Source of the DNA: Armatimonadota bacterium
GTDB lineage: Bacteria > Armatimonadota > JADLDR01
Reading direction: 5' to 3'
DNA: 64,000 nucleotides
NCBI GenBank assembly: GCA_020846535.1
Contig: JADLDR010000091.1
Location: 1 to 64,000, forward strand
Part shown: in pieces, positions 53,014 through 62,001 of the stretch
Layout: each line of letters begins with the position of its first letter
Numbering within the stretch: position 1 is the first letter of the stretch
Notes under the pieces: model-generated
Seen by the model: the letters and a program-made list of their open reading frames with translations, nothing else
Databases searched by the model: none
What the model was told of the DNA's origin: nothing
Program-made: the position numbers and the translations under genes

Positions 53014-54860
53014 GGGTAAATCCTGGCCCCTTCCACCTTTCTAATGCGCTTTATCTTGCTGTTGATCAGGACGAAGGTTTCGCCGGGCAGTTGTAGTGTC
53101 TGCGCCAGTTCGCGCCCGAAGGTAATGGCCGCGTTCTCCGAATGAATCTTGTACCAGGGATATTTTACCACCAGGTTCAGGACATAAAGCGGCCTTTCGA
53201 GCAGGAGGCGCACCTCCTTGCGGGCAAGGTTGGCCGCCTTGATCTGAGGGTACAGGGCGAGTTGCTCTGTCAGCCGGGCGATGTCCTGTTCGGTAAGGTT
53301 GTGCGGGATCAGGCGGTCTTTAGGATTCAGGGAGGCCCGCTCCGCTTCGGCCTGGGCCATCAGTTCTGACTGCTTGACGGCCCGGCGGTAGTATGCCTGG
53401 GCTTCATCGGGCCTATTCCGCTCCAGCAGATAGTTGTAGACCAGTTCGCAGCCGGGGATCACCGCTTCGGCGTTCAGGCTCATCGCTTTTTCGACCAAAG
53501 GGACTCCATCGGCTTCCCCACACTTCAAGCGGATGCGCCCCAGAGCGTAGTGGGCCAGGGCGTTCTCCGGCTCCCTGCCGACGATCTCCTCATAGAGCGG
53601 TCGGGCCGATTCCTCTCCGCGAAACTCCTCCACCCAGAGGGCGCGCTGCCAGAATTCCTCTGAAGTCAGGCTTCCGGATGTCGCCTTCGCCTCCAATTCA
53701 TCCAGTTTTTGCATGGATTCCTGAACATACCGGTGCCGTTCCTTCCAGGATTCGGCCGCCCCGACGCCCCACTCATAGCTCAATTGATGCTCCAGCCGTT
53801 CGAGGGAGGCTCCCAGAAAACGGGCGGCTGCCGTTTCGGAAGAGAGGGCCGGCAGGCGGGAAGGCTGGCCCAGCGCGGCCAGGCGGTCGGACAGGGAGGG
53901 GTGCGTGTCATCGCTACCTGTCTTTTCGGACAGCGATTTCTGCATCCACTGCCGGACCTGGTCGGAGGGCGCGGCCCGGAGCGCCTGCGCCATTTCGGTA
54001 TAGAGCGATTCCGGCGCTTGAGGCTGGGTGTCGGCTTTCTTATATAAGGTGGGCCAGAAATCGTTTTGCAGGAAGGCTCCGCTGACCGTGGTGTTGATGA
54101 GGGCGTCGGCGGCGCTGGCCTCACCCGCCTGCCGGGCGGCGAAGCGGTCCGCCTCATACTCCTCGGCCCGGGCCAGCACGAAGGAATAGGCCCCGAAGAA
54201 GGGCACATACCAGTTAAAAAAGCGGCGGAAGACGGCTGCACCGAGATGTCGCTCGTGTTCCAGAACTTCCATCAGTTGATACCAGGTCTGGCGGATGCGG
54301 TAGATCCAGCCCCCGATCCGCCCGTGAGCCTTCGAGAGATGCCCGAACTCATGAGCCAGCACGGCTCGGAACCGATCTGCGGAGAGCGCCTGCATCAGGG
54401 GCAGCCCCACCGTCAGGTAATTCCGGTAGCCGCCGAAGAACCCGAAGCGGGGAATCTGGGCGATGGAGGCATTGTATTCGCCGTTCAGGACGACCTGGTG
54501 GACTTTCGGGCTGCGGGCGGCCTGCCGGAGTTCCTCTATTTCCTCAAAGAGGGCCGGAGCGTCCTGCCGGGTGAGAACGATCCCCTGCGGCGATGGCAAT
54601 CTTACCCAAAGGGCGCGCAGGACGATATAGATAAGCGCCAGCAGACCGGCTCCCGCTTTGAAGGAGAAGTAGCGGACTCTGCCCTTCACGGCCAGCACCA
54701 CCAGAAGGGCTGTCAGCCCCAGCAGGACGGCCAGCAACAAAAAAATATAAGCGTATCCCAGGATTGCCAGGAGCAGCACCTTCGTCCTGTAGGCTCCCGG
54801 CTCCTCTTTGGATTTTTGTTCCAACTGCACCACCAGGCTGTCGAACTCTTCCCGATTCAT
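53010..54860 (-). CDS. M48-family membrane zinc peptidase with C-terminal TPR-like region
   Basis: 616 residues. Two N-terminal transmembrane segments (about 28-58 and 66-86) precede the peptidase domain. The zinc motif HEFGH (His170, Glu171, His174) and the third ligand Glu236 in RAEEYEADRFAARQ are intact, as in HtpX and Ste24 enzymes. The C-terminal 250 residues contain TPR-like helices (ENALAHYALGRIRLKCGEAD, PGCELVYNYLLERN). It probably degrades or processes membrane or periplasmic-face proteins in quality control. GGGGAAGGAG precedes ATG 54860. The final residues read through part of a repeat hairpin, so the natural C-terminus may have shifted slightly. Confidence 0.87.
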   Translation of the reverse strand: MNREEFDSLVVQLEQKSKEEPGAYRTKVLLLAILGYAYIFLLLAVLLGLTALLVVLAVKGRVRYFSFKAGAGLLALIYIVLRALWVRLPSPQGIVLTRQDAPALFEEIEELRQAARSPKVHQVVLNGEYNASIAQIPRFGFFGGYRNYLTVGLPLMQALSADRFRAVLAHEFGHLSKAHGRIGGWIYRIRQTWYQLMEVLEHERHLGAAVFRRFFNWYVPFFGAYSFVLARAEEYEADRFAARQAGEASAADALINTTVSGAFLQNDFWPTLYKKADTQPQAPESLYTEMAQALRAAPSDQVRQWMQKSLSEKTGSDDTHPSLSDRLAALGQPSRLPALSSETAAARFLGASLERLEHQLSYEWGVGAAESWKERHRYVQESMQKLDELEAKATSGSLTSEEFWQRALWVEEFRGEESARPLYEEIVGREPENALAHYALGRIRLKCGEADGVPLVEKAMSLNAEAVIPGCELVYNYLLERNRPDEAQAYYRRAVKQSELMAQAEAERASLNPKDRLIPHNLTEQDIARLTEQLALYPQIKAANLARKEVRLLLERPLYVLNLVVKYPWYKIHSENAAITFGRELAQTLQLPGETFVLINSKIKRIRKVEGARIYP

Positions 54861-54900
54861 CGTAGCTCCTTCCCCCGGATCGGCTCCGGTATTTTTGCAG

Positions 54901-55004
54901 TGCGGTCTGCGAGCGAATCGATCTCCAGGCTGACATAAGAACAAAGCTCTCCCGGTATTTGGGAGCCTGGAGATTGCTTCGTCGCTTCTCTCCTCGCAGA
55001 CTGC
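54901..55004. repeat. REP-like inverted pair upstream of the M48 gene
   Basis: TGCGGTCTGCGAGCGAATCG with ATCTCCAGGC on the left, and GCCTGGAGATTGCTTCGTCG with CTCTCCTCGCAGACTGCACC on the right. The left arm lacks several bases of the consensus. The 380-bp divergent gap also contains 55005-55243, where I see no further gene. Confidence 0.75.
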
Positions 55005-55243
55005 ACCGATAGGCGCGCGTCATAACATCGATACGGTCTATCGTCGCTCAAGCGGAAGCTTTATTTTCTATATCATTATCGGTTTCTCCCTTTGCGAACT
55101 GGAATTCATGAAATCACATGAAACCCGGCACGAAGGGAAGCGGCGGGCGCAGCGCGAGCAGGAAAGCGGCGGGCTTCTATCGAAACAGACTGCAATCTAC
55201 CGCCCGGACAGGGCCAGGATGATCGAAAGTCAGGAGAGCATTT

Positions 55244-57205
55244 ATGAAGCGATGGGCGCTTGGGTTTATCCGATGTCTTCTTGCAGGCTGTATAGCGACA
55301 GCCGCGATGCCAACATCCAGCGATGCGGCGGAAAGGAAGGGGAAATTGGAGCATCTGGGACAGCCGTGCCGGGCCAAGCAGATATTGGCCGGGCGAGTCG
55401 TGACAGACCGGAAGGACGGGCGCGAGCGGTTTGTGGTGACCAATGACAACGAATCGCAGGGCCTGGAACTTTTGTTCATCGATTTCGAGAAGGACAGGGG
55501 GGAGATGCATGTGGCCCCCGCCGGGGCGGGTTCGTGGGCCCTGAAGGAGGTCTCCGGCGACCGCCTGATCATCGGCACCTTCTACGACGGAACCTTCATC
55601 GTCTTCGACCTGAAAACGATGAAATACGTGAAGCACGCCCGGCTCGGCAAGGAGGAATACATCTGGAACCTGGCGCTGGGCAACGACGGGCGCATTTATG
55701 GGGGATCCTATCCCGGCGGGAGGCTGGGGGCTTTCGACCTGACCACCTACACCGTCGAGGATTGCGGCGCGCCGGCCCCGCCCAACCTCTATCTCCGGAG
55801 CGTCTCCGCCGCCCCGGAGGGCCTGATCCACTGCGCCTTCGGACAGGAGAAGCCGACCGAGCTGCTCTACGACCCGGCCACCAGGCAATTCTTCAAGCTG
55901 CCGGCTCAGATCGAAGGGGCTGGTGACGGCGTGATATGGCAGGGCTATTATCTCTCCGGCTCCCGTGCCTTCAAGGGCAGAGACTTCCAGGTGATCAGCC
56001 CGGTTCCCTTCCCCACCCCGCCCGCCGAGAAGGGCGGCTGGTACGTGGACGCCTTTATGACGACTCCGGAAGACCTCTACCTGCGCCAGGGGAGTGCCAT
56101 CTACCATTACCGGCAGGGCGACCCGGCGCTCGCGCTTTTGACCGAGATAGACCTGCGCGGGGGCCGGGTGATGGCCGCCAACCGCAAGGGTGAGCTGCTG
56201 GGCGTGCGGGGTCAGGACTATTTTGTCATCAAGTCGGGGGACAGGGACCTGGCGCTCAGGCCGATCCCCGTGGAAGGGCGCGGGCGACCCACCCTCTTTC
56301 TGGAGGCCGACCCCCAGGGGGTACTCTGGGGCGGCCCGCACTTCGGCCAGACCCTCTTTTCCCTGGACCCGAAAACCAAAAAGACGGTCAATACCGGCGT
56401 GGTCTGCGATTCGGGCGGGGAAGTTTATGATGTCACCTTCCTGGACGGCAAGGTCTATACCGCCTCCTACGCGGGCGGGGATATCACCTGCTACGACCCG
56501 CGCCAGCCGTGGGACCAGTGGGGCCGCAAGAACCCCAGGCTCCTGGCTCAGGTCGGCCCGGACTACATCCGGCCCACCGGCGGCATGGTGACCGGCCCGG
56601 ACGGGCGCATCTACTCCGGGTGGATGGCCCGCTACGGCACCTACGGGGGCGCGGTCGCCATCACCGACCCGGTCACCGGCAAAACGGAGATGATCGAGAA
56701 CCCTCTGGGCGAACAGGCGGTGGAGGGGCTGGCCGTGGACGACAAGTTCGCCTATGTAAGCACATCGCTGACCGCCAACGGGCTGCCGACCAAAAAGGCG
56801 GAGGGAGAATGGGCCTCCTTCGGGGTGATCGATCTGGCGACCCGCAAGGTCGTGTTCCGCCATATGTTCGATAAGGTCACCGGCGTCCGCCAGGTGGTGT
56901 TGGATGTCAAGACCCGGCGGGCCGCCATGATCGTGGACGGGGCGCTGGCCGTCTTCGACACTGCCAGGCAGTCCTTCGTGAGCGACCTGCCGGGGGAGCC
57001 GCCCCGTGCCAGCAGCTACCGGATGGCTGCCCCCGGGGACGGCAAAATCTATTTCGCCACCGACCGGGACGTAAATACATTCGACCTGATGACGGGGCAG
57101 ACGAAGACGCTGGCCCGAGCCTCGGCCAATGTCACCAATGTGACGGTCGCGCCCGACAAGGCCATCTATATCTCCTGCGGGATGGATGTCTACCGGGTGC
57201 GTTGA
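55244..57205 (+). CDS. Secreted beta-propeller protein of unknown function
   Basis: 653 residues with an N-terminal signal peptide ending near SSDAA. The body is a string of short beta-blade units: LIIGTFYDGTFIVFDLKTMK, GRIYGGSYPGGRLGAFDLTT, KVYTASYAGGDITCYDPRQP, GRIYSGWMARYGTYGGAVAI and KAIYISCGMDVYRV. Each has the blade pattern of a WD/NHL/YVTN-type propeller, perhaps two propellers of seven blades. No catalytic motif is visible, so a binding or ligand-sensing role outside the cytoplasm is likely. AGGAGAG precedes the ATG. It is followed by a small MITE and then the sugar-catabolic genes on the same strand. Confidence 0.82.
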   Translation: MKRWALGFIRCLLAGCIATAAMPTSSDAAERKGKLEHLGQPCRAKQILAGRVVTDRKDGRERFVVTNDNESQGLELLFIDFEKDRGEMHVAPAGAGSWALKEVSGDRLIIGTFYDGTFIVFDLKTMKYVKHARLGKEEYIWNLALGNDGRIYGGSYPGGRLGAFDLTTYTVEDCGAPAPPNLYLRSVSAAPEGLIHCAFGQEKPTELLYDPATRQFFKLPAQIEGAGDGVIWQGYYLSGSRAFKGRDFQVISPVPFPTPPAEKGGWYVDAFMTTPEDLYLRQGSAIYHYRQGDPALALLTEIDLRGGRVMAANRKGELLGVRGQDYFVIKSGDRDLALRPIPVEGRGRPTLFLEADPQGVLWGGPHFGQTLFSLDPKTKKTVNTGVVCDSGGEVYDVTFLDGKVYTASYAGGDITCYDPRQPWDQWGRKNPRLLAQVGPDYIRPTGGMVTGPDGRIYSGWMARYGTYGGAVAITDPVTGKTEMIENPLGEQAVEGLAVDDKFAYVSTSLTANGLPTKKAEGEWASFGVIDLATRKVVFRHMFDKVTGVRQVVLDVKTRRAAMIVDGALAVFDTARQSFVSDLPGEPPRASSYRMAAPGDGKIYFATDRDVNTFDLMTGQTKTLARASANVTNVTVAPDKAIYISCGMDVYRVR

Positions 57206-57218
57206 GGGTTGTTGATTT

Positions 57219-57342
57219 TAACATAACCCAAGTTGCTATCTACCCGCATTGAGGTCGATGCGGGGGAGGGGCGCGATGCATCGCGCCCCTACAGGGGAAA
57301 ACGGGACTGGCCCCGGGCTAGATGGCAACTTGGGTTAACATA
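57219..57342. mobile_element. 110-bp MITE-like element with 7-bp target duplication
   Basis: The element spans 57226-57335, bounded by terminal inverted repeats ACCCAAGTTGCTATCTA (left) and the complement of ACCCAAGTTGCCATCTA (right). A direct TAACATA flanks it at 57219-57225 and 57336-57342. Inside are a CCCGCAT/ATGCGGG hairpin and a 24-bp perfect palindrome with the core GGGGCGCGATGCATCGCGCC (57267-57290). It carries no coding sequence, so any movement would depend on a transposase elsewhere. Confidence 0.83.
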
Positions 57343-57437
57343 GATGAACACGGATAAAAGTGAGATAAAGACGGAGAGAAGCATCGCTGGCACTGTGTCT
57401 CTCTTAATAGCAGCGACAATTCGTTCGGAGGCTTGTC

Positions 57438-58337
57438 ATGCTGATTTGCCGTTATTTTCATCCGCAGTACGGACAGGAATTGGGATTCATTGAAGCAGGC
57501 CATGTTTACCGCCTTTCGCCTATCGATAGCCGGTTGAGTTCGCTGGCGAATTGGCTCAGCCTGGAAGACCCTTCGCAGACGGCGGCAGAGGCGGCTGCGA
57601 GCCGCCTGAAGCGGGGAACGGCGGAACGGGTCGGAAGCCTGGAGGAACTGGAAGCCGGGACGCCTCCCGGTACTCCCTGCCTTCTGGCTCCCGTGGACGA
57701 TCAGGAGGTCTGGGCTGCCGGGGTGACCTATCGGCGCAGCAAGGAGGCCCGGGAAGAGGAATCGGCGGGAGGAGGCAGCTTCTACGATAAAGTCTATTCC
57801 GCAGAACGACCGGAACTCTTTTTCAAGGGGACGGCCCACCGCACTGCACGCCCGGGCCAGCCGATCCGCATTCGCAAAGACTCTTCCTGGAACGTGCCGG
57901 AGCCGGAGATGGCCCTGGTGGTGAGTGCCTCCCTGAAGCTGGCGGGCTATACCATCGGCAATGACGTCAGTTCCCGCGACATCGAGGGAGCCAACCCGCT
58001 CTATCTGCCCCAGGCCAAAGTCTATATGGGTTCCTGCGCTCTGGGGCCTGCCATCCTGCTGGCGGGCGAAGAGGCTCCCGCCGAGTTCGAGATCCACCTC
58101 CGCATCGTCCGGGATTCCCGGCCCGTTTATGAAGGCTCCGCCTCCACCGCGCAGATGAAGCGGTCTTTCGCGGATCTCATCGCCTATCTGGGAAGGGAGA
58201 ACTCGTTTCCGGGCGGCGTGATCCTTCTGACCGGAACCGGCATCGTGCCGCCGGACGATTTCACCCTTCGGGCCGGGGATGTCGTTTCTATCGCCGTGCC
58301 GGGCATCGGCGCATTGACCAATCCGGTCGGCCCCTAA
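57438..58337 (+). CDS. FAH-family enzyme, 2-keto-3-deoxy sugar-acid dehydratase-like
   Basis: 299-residue member of the fumarylacetoacetate hydrolase superfamily. EVWAAGVTYRRSKEAREEES, RPELFFKGTAHRTARPGQPI, SSWNVPEPEMALVV with the metal-binding acidic residues, and IGNDVSSRDIEGANPLYLPQ resemble 2-keto-3-deoxy-arabinonate dehydratase-type enzymes of oxidative pentose catabolism. GGAGG precedes the ATG. A second FAH-family gene starts 65 bp downstream, and a mutarotase-like gene and a sugar ABC transporter follow, supporting a role in sugar-acid breakdown. The precise substrate is not determinable; hydrolysis of a diketo acid is the main alternative. Confidence 0.82.
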   Translation: MLICRYFHPQYGQELGFIEAGHVYRLSPIDSRLSSLANWLSLEDPSQTAAEAAASRLKRGTAERVGSLEELEAGTPPGTPCLLAPVDDQEVWAAGVTYRRSKEAREEESAGGGSFYDKVYSAERPELFFKGTAHRTARPGQPIRIRKDSSWNVPEPEMALVVSASLKLAGYTIGNDVSSRDIEGANPLYLPQAKVYMGSCALGPAILLAGEEAPAEFEIHLRIVRDSRPVYEGSASTAQMKRSFADLIAYLGRENSFPGGVILLTGTGIVPPDDFTLRAGDVVSIAVPGIGALTNPVGP

Positions 58338-58402
58338 GCAGGATTTTCGGCGCTGACGGGGAATAGCGTTTTTTTGAACCATTATCACCAAGGAGCAACC
58401 CG

Positions 58403-59302
58403 ATGAAACTGGTTACCTATAAGCGCGGCCAGCAGGCCCGGCTGGGCGTCCTTGCCGACGACCGCGTGATCGATCTGGCGTCGGCTCTGAGCCGTTTTGT
58501 CCCCGACGCGCCGGCGACCTCCGATATGCTCTCCTTCCTGGAAAGCGGGCAGGCGGGGATGCAGTCCGCTCAGAGCGCCCTCGACGCCTGCCGGAAAGAA
58601 GCGACGGCGATGGAGGAGATCGCCTGTCCCCTGGCCGATGTCGCCCTGAAGGCACCCATCGGAAACCCGCGCAAGTTCATCTGCATCGGCCTGAACTACC
58701 GAGACCACTGCGAGGAGCAAAACCTGCCCCTGCCCAAAGTGCCGATCCTGTTCGCCAAGTTCCCCACCTCCATCATCGGCCCCGGGGAAGCCATCGTCCA
58801 CCCGGATATCACGGAAAAGCTCGATTATGAGGCGGAACTGGCGGTGATCATCGGCCAGCGAGGGCGGCGGGTTCCCGAGGAAAAAGCCTACGATTATGTG
58901 GCAGGCTACACCATCTGTCACGACGTTTCAGCCCGTGATATTCAGTTCTCGGACGGCCAGTGGCTTCGCGGCAAGGCGTTCGATACCTTCGCCCCTCTCG
59001 GCCCCTGCCTGGTCACCCGGGACGAGGTCCCGGATCCCCACAACATCGATATCCGACTGGATGTGAACGGCCAGGCCCTGCAAACCTCGAACACCAAATA
59101 CCTGGTCTTCGGGGTGCCCCAGTTGATCGCTTTCGTCTCCCGCTGCATCACCCTGGAGCCGGGAGATGTCATTTCCACCGGAACCCCTGCCGGCGTCGGC
59201 GTCTTCCGCAACCCGCCCATCTTCCTCCAGCCCGGAGACACCGTGACCATCACCCTTGCCGGCATCGGAACCCTGCAAAATCCGGTGGTGGCGGAGAAGT
59301 AA
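58403..59302 (+). CDS. FAH-family hydrolase, probable 2,4-diketo-3-deoxy acid hydrolase
   Basis: 299-residue FAH-superfamily enzyme of the larger acylpyruvase/diketoacid group. KFICIGLNYRDHCEEQNLPL is the classic start of the catalytic domain. LDYEAELAVIIGQRGRRVPE carries the metal-ligand glutamates. YTICHDVSARDIQFSDGQWL and ISTGTPAGVGVFRNPP complete the active site. It likely hydrolyses a C-C bond in a beta-diketo acid, possibly 2,4-diketo-3-deoxy-L-fuconate or a relative. AAGGAGC precedes the ATG. It differs clearly from its upstream neighbour, so the pair are distinct steps rather than a recent duplication. Confidence 0.88.
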   Translation: MKLVTYKRGQQARLGVLADDRVIDLASALSRFVPDAPATSDMLSFLESGQAGMQSAQSALDACRKEATAMEEIACPLADVALKAPIGNPRKFICIGLNYRDHCEEQNLPLPKVPILFAKFPTSIIGPGEAIVHPDITEKLDYEAELAVIIGQRGRRVPEEKAYDYVAGYTICHDVSARDIQFSDGQWLRGKAFDTFAPLGPCLVTRDEVPDPHNIDIRLDVNGQALQTSNTKYLVFGVPQLIAFVSRCITLEPGDVISTGTPAGVGVFRNPPIFLQPGDTVTITLAGIGTLQNPVVAEK

Positions 59303-59340
59303 AGGGGAGAGGGAACCTAAAGGCAATCGCCCCTCCCGGC

Positions 59341-59470
59341 CTTGCTCGAAAGCAACCGCCCCCCGCCTTATTAAGGCGGGGGGAGTGGCCTGTGGGTACT
59401 TTGATCAATCTCCCACGAGAACGCACCGTCTTAGCCCCCCCTTAGCAAGGGGGGGTTGGGGGGGTGCTTT
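59341..59470. repeat. Inverted repeat family C copy
   Basis: AACCGCCCCCCGCCTTATTA, GGCGGGGGGAGTGGCCTGTG, CACGAGAACGCACCGTCTTA and GCCCCCCCTTAGCAAGGGGG appear in order. CCCCCGCCTTATTAAGGCGG is itself a strong hairpin. The element separates the second FAH gene from the epimerase gene and could lower expression downstream. Confidence 0.75.
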
Positions 59471-59497
59471 TCACCTTATCACGGAAGGCTACCATCC

Positions 59498-60484
59498 ATG
59501 CAAACGCAAGGGGATACGAGCAGGCCCTTTCAGGAGGTCGTTCTCGAAAACGACCGGTTGAAGGTTGTTATTTTGCCGGAGCTGGGTGCGAAGATGACGC
59601 GGCTTGTCCGCAAGGCGACGGGCAGGGATTTTCTGTGCCACAATCCGTATCTGCCCCGGCTCCTGAAACCGGGATACGGGAGCGCCTTCGATGCGTTCGA
59701 TGTGAGCGGGTTCGATGAATGCTTTCCCACCATCGGGGCCTGCCGCTATCCCGAGGATCCCTGGGCGGGCGCAGAGCTTCCGGATCACGGGGAGCTGTGG
59801 GCGGTTCCCTGGCAGTGCCGCAGGGAAGGAGACCGACTTCATTTCGAGGTCGAGGGCCGCGCCCTTCCCTACCGCTTCTCCATGCAGGTTTCCCTGGACG
59901 GGGAGAGCGTCGTTCTCGATTATGCCGTGGCGAATCGCTCACCTCATCCGATGAAGGTTCTCTGGTCGTCCCACCCGCTTCTGGCCTTCCCGCCCGGCAG
60001 CCGGATTCTGCTGCCGGAGGGAGCGCGCGTCGTGGTCGGCGAATCGCGCGGGCTGCGACTGGGGAGACCGGGCGATACCCTAAACTGGCCCCTGGCGACC
60101 GCGCCCGATGGCCGGAAATACGACCTCAGCGTCCTGGCTCCGCCATACCTGGGCTATGTCGATAAACTTTACACGGCCCGGCTCCGGGAAGGGTGGTGCG
60201 GCATCCGGGACGCTTCGACCGGCGAGGGCGTTCTTTTTACCTTTCCGGTGGAGAAAGTCCCTTACGTGGGACTCTGGCTCGATCTGGGAGGATGGCCGGA
60301 AGGCCAGCCGTTCTACCAGATCGCCCTGGAGCCGTGCAGCGGCACTCCCGATGCGCTCGACGAGGCGGTAAGGGATTGGAACAGCTTCGCGGTCGTTCCG
60401 GCTCGCGGCGAACTCTCCTGGTCGCTGACCATGACGGCAGCCGCCTTCGAATCCGAGGAGGCGATGAAGAAAGCGGCCCGATGA
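59498..60484 (+). CDS. Aldose 1-epimerase (mutarotase)-like protein
   Basis: 328-residue protein of the galactose-mutarotase superfamily fold. VVLENDRLKVVILPELGAKM and VRKATGRDFL form the typical opening beta-sandwich. The LPDHGELWAVPW segment holds the conserved histidine, and GWCGIRDASTGEGVLFTFPV with YVGLWLDLGGWPEGQPFYQI and ALEPCSGTPD follows, where the Glu is the usual catalytic base. GGAAGG lies about nine bases before ATG 59498. The last four bases overlap the start of the transporter ATPase gene (ATGA), so the two are translated together. It probably interconverts anomers of the imported sugar. Confidence 0.87.
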   Translation: MQTQGDTSRPFQEVVLENDRLKVVILPELGAKMTRLVRKATGRDFLCHNPYLPRLLKPGYGSAFDAFDVSGFDECFPTIGACRYPEDPWAGAELPDHGELWAVPWQCRREGDRLHFEVEGRALPYRFSMQVSLDGESVVLDYAVANRSPHPMKVLWSSHPLLAFPPGSRILLPEGARVVVGESRGLRLGRPGDTLNWPLATAPDGRKYDLSVLAPPYLGYVDKLYTARLREGWCGIRDASTGEGVLFTFPVEKVPYVGLWLDLGGWPEGQPFYQIALEPCSGTPDALDEAVRDWNSFAVVPARGELSWSLTMTAAAFESEEAMKKAAR

Positions 60485-61980
60485 GTGATCCCCTGCTGGC
60501 AATATCGAATATCTCCAAGGCGTTCCCCGGCGTGCAGGCCCTGGATGATGTCTCTCTAGCCCTGGGAGCAGGCGAAGTCCTGGCTCTGGTCGGGGAGAAC
60601 GGGGCTGGCAAATCGACGCTGATGCATATCCTCTCCGGCCTTTATTCGCCCGACAGCGGGCAGATCCGCCTGGGAGGAGAAGCGATACGGCCCCGCGATC
60701 CCCGGGAGGCGACCCGGATCGGGATCAGCATCGTCCACCAAGAGATGAGCCTGACGCCAAACCTCAGCGTGGCAGAAAATATCTTCTCAGGCCGCCTTCC
60801 CCGGAAGCGGTTCCTGGACCTGATCGATTGGCAAACCCTCCGGCGGCAGGCGGCGGATCTTCTGGAGCCGTTCGAACTCAGCCTCGATCCCATGATGCCG
60901 GTGGGCAGGCTGTCCGTGGCGCAGCGGCAGCTTGTGGAGATCGCGAAAGCCCTGTCCGTCCGGTGCCGGGCGCTGATCCTGGACGAGCCGACCAGCGCCC
61001 TCGCCGGCCACGAAACCGAACTGCTCTTCGGCGTGGTCCGCCGCCTCAAAGCGGCAGGGGTCGGGATCATCTACATCACCCACAAGCTCAAGGAAGTCTT
61101 CGAGATCGCCGACCGGGTGGCTGTCCTGAAAGACGGGCGGCTGGTGGACACGGTGACTGTCCCGGAGACCGCCCCGGACCGCCTCATCCGCATGATGGTG
61201 GGCCGAGATCTATCCACTTTCTATCCCGACAGGCCGACCGCCGCCGACCGCTCCGCCCCTCCTCTGCTGGAGGTCGAAAATCTGACCACCCGGAAGCTGC
61301 ATGGCGTCTCCCTTCGCCTCTGGCCCGGGGAGGTGGTCGGCATGGCCGGGCTGGTGGGAGCCGGGCGGACGGAACTGGGGCGGGCGATCTTCGGGGCCGA
61401 TCCGGTTCGCGAGGGGCATGTCCGGGTGGAAGGCCGCCCCCGGAACATCGGCTCCCCCGCCGGGGCTATCGCGGCTGGCATCGCCTATCTGCCGGAGGAC
61501 AGAAAAGAGGATGGGCTTTTTCTGGGGATGAGCGTCCGGGCCAACCTGGTCGCCGCCAGCCTGAACCGCTTCGCCGCCTTCGGGTGGATGGACCGGCAGG
61601 CGGAAAGCCGCGTCAGCGCGGATTGCGCCCGGCAGCTCAATATCAGGACGCCTTCCCTGGAGCAGCTTCTGGGTCACCTTTCCGGCGGCAACCAGCAGAA
61701 AACCCTGATCAGCAAATGGCTCCTCGCCGGGCCGAAGGTTCTGATCGTGGACGAGCCGACCCGCGGCATCGATGTCGGAGCCAAAGCGGAGATTTACGCC
61801 CTCCTGCGCCGACTGGCGAACGAGGGCCTGAGCATCCTCATGATCTCCTCGGAGCTTCCGGAAATCCTGGGAATGAGCGACCGCATCCTGGTACTGTACG
61901 ACGGGCGGCTTGCCGCAGAACTGGACGGCCACACCGCCACCGAGGAGCAGATTATGGCCGCCGCAACAGGACATGCCTGA
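60481..61980 (+). CDS. Sugar ABC transporter ATP-binding protein (RbsA/MglA/XylG type)
   Basis: 499-residue double-ATPase of carbohydrate uptake (CUT2) transporters. The first nucleotide-binding domain has Walker A GENGAGKS (about residues 38-45), the Q-loop VHQEM and Walker B ALILDEPTSAL. Its signature loop reads RLSVAQRQL rather than LSGGQ. The second domain has the degenerate Walker A GLVGAGRTE typical of this family, LSGGNQQKTLISKWL and VLIVDEPTRGIDVG. The start overlaps the epimerase stop by four bases. It partners with the permease and binding protein encoded downstream. Confidence 0.95.
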   Translation: MSDPLLAISNISKAFPGVQALDDVSLALGAGEVLALVGENGAGKSTLMHILSGLYSPDSGQIRLGGEAIRPRDPREATRIGISIVHQEMSLTPNLSVAENIFSGRLPRKRFLDLIDWQTLRRQAADLLEPFELSLDPMMPVGRLSVAQRQLVEIAKALSVRCRALILDEPTSALAGHETELLFGVVRRLKAAGVGIIYITHKLKEVFEIADRVAVLKDGRLVDTVTVPETAPDRLIRMMVGRDLSTFYPDRPTAADRSAPPLLEVENLTTRKLHGVSLRLWPGEVVGMAGLVGAGRTELGRAIFGADPVREGHVRVEGRPRNIGSPAGAIAAGIAYLPEDRKEDGLFLGMSVRANLVAASLNRFAAFGWMDRQAESRVSADCARQLNIRTPSLEQLLGHLSGGNQQKTLISKWLLAGPKVLIVDEPTRGIDVGAKAEIYALLRRLANEGLSILMISSELPEILGMSDRILVLYDGRLAAELDGHTATEEQIMAAATGHA

Positions 61981-62001
61981 CCCGCCGCCGAATAACGCCC
62001 T

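Noticed and set aside
55108-55446. Small plus-strand open frame before the beta-propeller gene
   Set aside because: It overlaps the propeller gene out of frame, has no recognisable domain, and its N-terminal part is charged low-complexity sequence.
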